A stretch of 54,035 nucleotides of DNA from a virus. The first letter of the stretch is position 1, and every line of letters begins with the position of its first letter. The DNA is taken from IMG/VR virus record IMGVR_UViG_3300012988_000006, positions 1 through 54,035 of that record, one strand, 5' to 3'. Below, piece after piece: positions 33,201 through 42,200 of the stretch. The position numbers were made by a program, and so were the translations under genes. The notes beneath the pieces were generated by a model, which saw only the letters and a program-made list of their open reading frames with translations, was not told where the DNA came from and did no database searches.

Positions 33201-36200
33201 TCTGCGGCCGTCTGGAACAGCGGCTCCGGGGGATTGCGGTTCGGGTTCAGCGCCACTAGGACGAAGTCCTCGAGGCTCTGTGCGACCGTGCCGTCGGCGC
33301 CGCGCAGCTGCCACTTGTTGCCGGGCTTGTGCGCCCGGGCGAGGAGCAGCACGTCGCTCAGCCCCATCATGCTCTGGCTCGCGCGGTCGACCGGGTAGCG
33401 GCCCTCGCTCAGCATGGGACGGATCCCGAGCTCGACTGCGTCCTTGAAGTCACGGAACGAGAACGAGCCGATGGTCGGGTCCTGGCCGGGCGCGGCTGCG
33501 GGGCGGCCGAGCCACGCGCGGACCCACGCGTCGACGCGGGAGGCGCTGGCCTCCGTGAGTCCCATGTCGAGCACGATGCCGTTGCGGAGTGTGGCGGCCT
33601 CCGCCTTCTCGGCGGTCGTCCACTCGCTCTCGTCTGCGGGCTGCTCGAACTGGATGCGGGCGTCGCGGTTGACCTCGAGAGCCACTCGCTCCGCCGGCAG
33701 CAGTTGCCGCGTCAGGGAGTAGGTCGGGACCTGGCGGAGCCGCTCGTTGTTCATCACGGCGAGCACGTCCCGAGCCGACTGGACCTTGGTGACGTTGGAG
33801 CGGGTGACGAACGCCTCCGTCTTCCGCAGGTCCTTCGCCCGGTACAGGTGCGCGCCGAGCGTCTCCTCGACCATCAGGGTCTGCTGGCGAGACGACGCCT
33901 CGGTGCGGTTGCGATCGCGAGACTGTGCCTTGAGCTCCGGGGTGTGCCCGGAGGTGTGGAGCTCGGCGAACTGCAGGTAGCCCTCGTGCGTCATCGACGC
34001 GTCCTTGTTCGTGACGAGGAACGTCCAGTCCTCCTTGAGCTGGTAGCCCGAGCCGTCCTCGAGCCCCGGCTTGTTGTTCAGCCGAAGGTTGAGCTCGTTG
34101 AAGATGTAGCCGCGCAGCGGGCTGCCGAGCGGCGCCTTGTCGAAGGTCGCCGTGAACAGCTCCGGCAGGCGCACCGAGACGGGGTTGTTGCCGACGCGGG
34201 GGGCGTCGAAGCCCGGGGCGCCCATCACGTCACTCGGGCGTGCCTGCTTGTACTGCAGGTACACGAGGGCCGCGAGCGTCACCTGGTCGGCCGGCGTTCG
34301 CTGCGCCACCGGCTTCGTCAGGACGGCGGTGTTGAACGTGCCGAGGCTGCCGGAGAGGCGGCTCATCGCGGCGGTGAACGCGTCGTCGGGGTTGAACAGG
34401 CTGTTGCGCAGGCTCTCGACGGCGGCCACGTCGAGCTCAGCCTGGCGGGCGAGCTCCTTGAACAGGTCTTGGATGTCCTGTCGAATCCGCTGCTGCTCCG
34501 CCGGCTTCAGGGCATCCCAGTCGGGGCGCGAGATCCCCAGCAGCGACTCCGCGTAGGCGGGGACGAAGTCCATCCCGAGGAAGGCGAACGCCTCGCGGGC
34601 GCTCACGATGAGCCCGTCGTAGTTCTCCTTGCTCGTGGTGTCCGCCCAGTGGGTCGCGAAGTTCAGGTCGAAGTTCCGGAGTGGCCCGAATGCGGGCACC
34701 TCGAGCCCCGCCTCCTCGAAGCCACCGCTGATGACGAGCTTCGCGCCGTTGCGCTGCAGGACCTCCTTGTTGCCGAGCTCGCTGATCGCGATGCTCTGGC
34801 GAACCGACAGGCCGTACCCGTTCTCCGGCACCCACGCGCGGATCTTGCCCGAGTACGCCGTCGCATTCTCCTGGGTCCGGGTGCCGTAGATCGCGACGTT
34901 GGAGGCGGCCCCGCCCTCGTTCGCCGGGGTGGCGAGCTGGGCCGAGAGCTCCGTCAGGTCACGGATCGGCTCGTGGCCGTGGCGGACGAGGATCAGGCGG
35001 TTGCCCGGCCCGACGAGCACGATGATGTCGCCGGTGCCGAAGTCGCTGCCGACGGCGGGGAGGCCGGTTCCCACGTCGTAGCTCGACGCGGCCCGACGGA
35101 GGGCTGCAGTGAGCTCGGCGCGAGCGTCGGCATCCTTGCGAGCCTGACGCGTGCTGACGCGGCGGCCCGGCTCCTTCTCCGGCGGGTTGATCGCGAGCAG
35201 GTGGTCGATCGTGCGGGGGTCGACCGCCATCGCGTTGAGCTGCTCGCTCACGAAGACGCGCTGCTCCTGCGTGGCCGCGACGCCGAACTGGTCGTACGCG
35301 TTGATCGGGGCCAGGCTGCTCGTGAGCACGAGCTCGCGCCCGTTCATGCTGGCGAGCTTGTTCGCCAGGGCCGCGTTCTCGGTGACCGACAGCGTGCGGG
35401 AGTGGAAGACCGTCGCGAACGAGTCCGGCCACAGCTCCTCCGTCTCCGTGAGGCGCGAGTACAGCGCCTCCAGGGTGCGGAAGTTGCTGGTCGGGTCGAA
35501 CGGGACGAACAGGCCGCGCGTGCCGGGCACCGTGCGATACATGATCTTGTCGAGGTCGGCCGGCGTCAGCGTGCGGCTGTCGATGGATCCGGTCGAGTCG
35601 ATGAGGGCAATGCTGACGCCCTTGTCCGCGAGCTCCCGCACGAAGGAGATGAGCTCCCGCTTCCGCTCAATCGGGTCCTGCGGGAACGTGTCGACGTGGA
35701 CGATCGCGAGGTCTCGGTGCAGCAGTCGCTGGCCGGCGGCCTCGTGGTCGCCCGGCTCCTGGCGGATGTCGTTCAGACCGCTGAGGACGCCCGCGACCCG
35801 GCCGCCAGTGAGCTTGCCGGGCTTGTACTGCACCTGCCACGCCGTACTGAACTCCTCGCCCTGCAGCGTCGCGTTCAGCTGGGCGAACGCCGTCTGCGCG
35901 GCGAGGTCCGAAGAGCGCGGGTCCGCGTCGATCGGAAGGTTCATGGCGATGCCGGCCTGGCGCAGCGCGTACTGCGGGACGCCGGTCAGGAAGTTCTGGT
36001 CTCGCTGCAGCGTCTCCATCGCGGCGACGCGCCGCTTGACGTACGGCTCGGCGTTGCGCTCGCGGCTCGCGTCGGGCCCGACGCGGTAGTTGCGCCAGGT
36101 CTCGAGGCGCCGCTTCTGGGCCTGCAGCTCCGCCGGGGTGTACGGCGGGCGGACGGAGCTCTGGCTCATCGCGCCTCGAGCCCCGACTCGGGTATTGAGC

Positions 36201-39200
36201 AGGTTCACCGTGGACCCTGACTCCACGATCCCCGGCACCTTGCGGAGCAGCGGGGTCAGCGAACCCGTCCAGACGGGAGTCGCCGCCGAGTCGATGGTCG
36301 GAGCCTCGAGCATCGGGCGAAGCAGGCCCTGGGTGTTCTGCTCGCCGAGCAGGGTGTTCAGCGTGCGGGGCGAGAGCGTGATGAGTCGAGCCGTCGAGCC
36401 CTCCGGCAGCGAGCTCGTCGCCTGGAGGCGGATCGCCTCGTCGGCCGACAGCAGCTGCTGGTTCCCGCTCGCGTCCGTGACGAGCAGCGCGTGCCGCATC
36501 TTCAGGTCCTTGAACAGGAAGTTGTAGCCCTTGGGGTCGAGCGGGCGGTGGCCGAGCGAGTGCGACAGGACGAACAGCGTCTTCGCCTTGAGCACCTCGT
36601 ACACGTCTCCCAGCTCCTCCAGGAGGGCGATGTCCTCTGCCGTGGGGAGCTTAGGGTTGATGAGCGCGTCGGTGCCCTTCTTGTTCGCCTTGAGGCTCGC
36701 GAGCTGCTCGATGACGTTCTCGCCGTCGATACCCATGATGCCGCTGGCGAGGAGACTCTCGTACGTGTCTCCGATGCCGTCCTCGCCCTCGAAGAACAGG
36801 TTGTTCGCCCACTCGGCGCCGGGGGGAAGGTCTGCCGGGTGGTAGATCGAGACCTGCACCGAGATCTCGGTGGCGTCGTTCGGGACGAGGGAGCCGAGGC
36901 TGGCGCTCAGCTCCTCCAGGCTCGTGGACGCGAGTCCGACGCGGCGACCGAGCGCCTCGCCCTGGAACTCGTGGTCCGGGCTGATGGCGGCGGCGTCGCG
37001 GAGGTTCGCCTGGATCGTGTTGCCGGCAGTGTCGCGGTACGTGACGACGATCGCGTCTGCGCCTCGGGCGAGGAAGCGGCCGTTGAGCATGGCGAGCGGC
37101 TCGACGTGACCGTCCTCGCCGAACAGCCCGTCCTCCAGCAGGCTCGGGAGCGCGTCTCCGCGCAGCGACGCTGCAGCGACGGGGCTGAGCGTGAAGACGC
37201 GGGGCTTGACCCCAGCGGACTCCGGGTCGAGGTAGGTGCGGTGCGTGGCGGCGATCGGGGCCGCGTACTTCGCGTACAGGATGCCCGAGCTCGAGACCTG
37301 GCGGCTGGCTCCGGAGGAGTCGATGCGGTTCTGCGCGTCGACACTCTGCCGCATGATCTCCGGCGTCCAGCGTCCCAGCTTCTCGGGGTCGACGACGCGG
37401 TTGATGAGCATCTCGAGCTCGTCCCGGTCGGTCAGCGTGAAGCGCTGGCCCTCGCCGATCGTGAGGTTGAGGAAGTCCTGGGCCGCGAGCAGCTCCGGCG
37501 ACTTCGGGTCGGCGATCGCGTCCGTGAGGTATCGGAACGACTGATCCATGTACCGCGCGTGGCCGAGGGTGTCACGCTTCAGGTCGCCCGTGAGAGCGTC
37601 CAGGACGCTCTCGTACGTCACGGTCTTCGGCAGGGTGCTCATCGCGACGCGAGTGCTCGTCACGCCGACGATACTCTCGGTGAACTTGTACGCGAGCACC
37701 GCGCGGGCCACGGCGTCCCAGCGCTCCCGGTTGAGCTCGGGGTCGGCCGCGAGCACCGGCACCAGGCCGGTCGCGTCAGTCGCGGTCGCCGTGGTGAGCA
37801 TGCGGACCTCGTCGCTCAGCGTGCTCTGCGCGATCGCGGGGTTGTTCTGCACCTCGTCGTTGAGGGCGCGCATGCGCTCCAGCGAGGTCGTCCCGTCGCT
37901 CCAGTCGATGAGGTACGCCTGGGCGTAGTCGCGGAACAGGTTGTCGTTGCCGTAGACGACGCGGGCGAGGATCTCGTCGCGCTGCTCGGCGGCCTTGATC
38001 TGCTCGGGCGACGCGTTCTCCGGCAGCACGCTGAGCGCGTTCGCGTAGATGCCGTCGCGGATCGTCTCAGCCACGTCGGAGCCGAACGACTCGTCGACCG
38101 ACAGGTTCTGGGAGAGCCGGCGCGTCGCGTCGGAGACCATCTTGGCGATCTCCTCGGGCTTGCCGTACGCGGCGGCGGCGCGGAGCATGCGCGCCACGTC
38201 CAGCATCGCCTCGTTCGCGATCGCCTCGAGCTCGTCCGGGGTGAGCGTGCGGCTCGCGGTGGAGGTGCGGGCGATCGCGAGGTCGGCGGCGTAGCGCTGC
38301 AGGCCGAAGTTGCGACCGTACTTGCTGGTCAGCGCGTCGATCTGCGCGGCGTAGCGGAGGACGTCCCGGTTCGCGTTGGACCCGAGCATCCGGTCGTACA
38401 CGGTGCCTTCGGTCGGCTCGCCGACGAGGTCGCGGAGGCCCATCTTGGTGAGGAGCTGCTGGCTCATCCCACCGTTCTCGAGCGTCTCGAACGCCGTGGG
38501 GAAGACGGCGGCGCGCAGCATCGGCCGGTACGCCGGGTCCTTCCACATCTCGAGGAACCGCTCGACGTCCTGGTACTTGTCGCGGCCCTGGCCGGCGTTG
38601 GAGAGGGCCGTCCACTCGATGATGCGGCCCTCGCGGTCGGCGAGGCGCAGGTTCTGCCCCGCGAACAGTCCCATGTCGGCGGCGGCGTCGTCGGCGTCCC
38701 AGGTCGTCATGGCTCCGAGCATCTGCGCGTAGCCGATGCTCTGCAGCGGCGAGTACCCGAGGGCCTGGATGTTGCTCAGGGTCTCGTAGTAGGTCGCGCC
38801 GAGGCCCTTGTCCGTCATCTTGCCCATGAACCCGCTGATCGCGCCGAAGACGCTGCGCATCAGGGTGCCGGGGCCGAGGGCGGGGCGCAGGCCGGCCGAG
38901 GTGGCGAACGAGCGCTGCAGCGTGTCGAGCAGGTGCAGGCTGTCGGATCGCTTGCCACTCTTGTACTGGGCGAGCGCGTGCTGCAGGGTCGTCATCAGGT
39001 CCGCGTCGTTGGCGTCGAGCTCGAGCTCCTGGCTCGCGTAGTCCTGGAAGCCGACCGCCGCGTTCGCGAAGTTGCGGATCGCGTCGCGGAGCTCCGCGCC
39101 GGGCAGCTGCTTGCTCCAGCCGCCGGCGGTGCGGGAGGGGTCGAAGGACGCCACGTCCCGGAACCACGCGAGCTGCGGCGCGCCGGTGCGGAACTCCTTG

Positions 39201-42200
39201 TTGACGGTCGCCATGAACTCCGAGAGGTCCTGGCTGGTGAGCAGGAGCTCCTGGAACCGGGCGAGGCGCGGCGGGTCGGTCTGCAGCTGCAGCACGAGCT
39301 CCACCATCCGGTCGTCGACCATCTTGGGGTTCGTCTCGTTGCCGAGCACGTTGAGCTTGGCCTGCAGCGTGTTGCGGAAGTACGTCATGACCGCCTGCTT
39401 CGGCGGCTGCGTCAGCATCTCCGCGAACCAGCGGGCCACGTTGACGCGGCCGTCGGGCAGCGGCTCGAACACGACGTTGACGATGTCGGTCGGCAGCAGG
39501 TCCGCGATGGTGCGGGCGAAGTTCGGGTTGCCGTCGAGCAGGCGCAGCACGCTGGCCACGTCGAGCTTCTTGATGCGGTGCAGCTTGGCCAGGTCGGCGA
39601 GAGCCCTGCGAGTGTACTCGAACGCGTTCTCCAGGCTCTTCTGCATGCGCTGGTCGCGCACGTAGTCGGTGGAGTTCGGGTTGATCTCGCCGGAGCGGGG
39701 GTCTGCGGAGAGCTCCTTGTCGGCGGCGGCGAAGATCGCGTCGATGCTCGTCTTGTACGCGGCCTCGTCCAGCGTGAGCTCGAGGAGCTCGTCGCGGGTG
39801 TACGGCGCGTCGTGGCGCTCACCGGCGTAGCGGTAGTCGGTGCGGGCGCGCTCGCGGAAGTCGCGCCGGGCGAACGTGTCCTTCGCCTTGTACTGGGCCT
39901 TGAGCTGTCCGACCGTCATCTGCGGGCCGAAGTTGTCGGCAGCGGCACCCATCACGGCAATGAGGGGCGTCGCGTCGAAGATCTCGACCCACGCCTCGTC
40001 GGCGTCGAGGCTCTGGATCAGCCCCGCCTTCTCCTCGTACTCGGCGATGTGGTCGACCTGGCGGGCGGCCTCGCGGAGGGCCCACTGGCCGAGGGAGATG
40101 AACCCGCCCTGGTCGGTCCACTCGGTGCCCTCGCGCGAGTAGTTGGGCATGGAGAGCTGCGCGACGACGTGGGCGCCGACGACGCCGTTGCCCTCGAGCC
40201 CGTACGCGCGGGCGACGCTCTGCAGGATCGCCATCGCTCGCTGGCTGATCTCGTCGCGGCTCAGGATCGACTGCCGGACGGAGACGCCGATGCCGCTCGA
40301 GATCGCCTCGTACCAGCTGACGAGGGCGTCCACCAGGTTGTCGGGGCGCTGGCCGGCGGTCTCGCTCGGGGAGCGGTAGTCGCCGTAGTGCAGGTGCTGC
40401 GGGGCGCGGAACGCGTCGTTGCCGACGGTGAGCTGGTGCATCGTGGCGCCCGGGGTGGCGGCCGAGATGCCCTCGCGCGTGGTCGACTGCCCGACCGGCA
40501 GGATCGGGGCGACCTCGCCGTAGTTGATGTCGGTCTCGACGCGGGCCGCGAGCTTGTTCTTGAACTTCTCCAGCATGCTGAACATGTGCTGGTCGATCGC
40601 CATGTAGACGCTGCTCATCGGCGGGATCCCGAGGCCGTTGCCGCGCTCGCCGAGGCGGATCACCTCGTCGGACGCCTGCGTGTTCAGCTTCTGGAACAGG
40701 TTCTGCTTGGCGTCCACGACGCCGCGACGGAGCTCGTCGATCGTCTCGTCGACGATGGTGTCGATGTTGGGGACGGTCGCGAGGTTCGTCTTCAGCCAGG
40801 CGCTCATCACCCGGAGGGTGGCCTCGGCGCTCTTGCTACCGACGCCGCCCTTCGCCGCCAGGCCGAGGCGGTCGATGATGAACTCCTCGGTGTCGCGGGT
40901 GCCGATCTTGACGGAGCCGTCGCGCATGCCGAGCGCGTTCAGGCCGAGCCGCAGCGCGCGGTACGCGTCGTCCTCGATCTCGATCGCGACCTGGACGTGC
41001 TGGCGCACCATGTCGCCGTCGAAGTCGCCGTCGATCATCTTCAGGATCGCGTGACTGACCTTCAGCAGGCCCTGCCCGCCGTCGAGCGTGTCCTGCAGGG
41101 AGACCTGCGGCATCAGCATCTGGAACGAGCCGGCGCTGTTGTTCGGGGAGCGGCTGAGCAGCACGCCGACGGCCTTCGCGTACAGGCTGCCGGTGATGAC
41201 GTCGCCCTCCTGGACGACCGAGTCCCACGCGACCTGGATGACCTCGTTCGCGTCGCGCACGATCTGGGCCTGGCGCTCCGGAGTCGCCGACACGAACTCC
41301 CGCTGCAGCCGGTGCATCTGCTCCAGGACCATCGCCTGAGCCTCCGCGATGGGCTCGAGCTGCGGCGCCGGGTTGCGCTGGGCGATCTGGTCGCGCACGG
41401 AGTCGGCGTTGCTCTGGAGCAGGTTCACGACGGAGTCGAAGTCGCTCAGCACGACGTGGTTGGGGATGTCGCTGGACTGCAGCGAGCCGAGCGTGAACGT
41501 GCCCTCCAGGGCCGGGTTCAGGCTCCGCATCTCCTTGTCCTGCGTCAGCAGGGCGGCGTCCAGGCTCTTCTCGAGACCCACGTCGAACTTGACGGCCTCC
41601 ATCACCTGCTCGCGCGCCGCGCGCTCGCCGGCCTCGCGGAGCCCCATCGAGACGAGGGGCGGGGCGGCGGTCGCCTGGCGCTTCTGCTCCGGCGTCCAGC
41701 TGTCCCACTGCTCGCGGGTCGGCGGGGTGACGTTGTTCAGCTTGGCGATCTGCTGGCTCCGCAGGTAGCCCCGCTCGTTGGCGGAGTAGCTCCCGACCCG
41801 GGCGCCGACGCTCATGCCCGCGCCGGCGGCGGCGCCCTGCAGGTAGCTCATGATGACGTCGTTGCCGTCGGGGGTCCAGCCGTGGCTCAGGGGCTCGAGC
41901 ACCGACTGGGTCGCCTCCTCGAGACCCTCGCCGAACGCGTTCACGAGCGCCGTCTTCGCGAGGTTCGTGCCGCCCTCGATGTCCTTCGCCGCCTGGTACA
42001 GCAGCTGGTTCGCCTGCTGAGGGCTGATCGCGCCGCCGTGCTGCGCCCGCATGATCTGGGTCTGCAGCTTCGCGCTGGCCCACATCGTCGCCTCGCTCGG
42101 GGCGAGCATCGTCATCGTGGTGCGCGGGGTGCCGACGACCTGGCCCGCCTCGTCCAGGTAGAACTGCTTGCCACCGATGCGCTCGGTGCGGACGGCGCCC

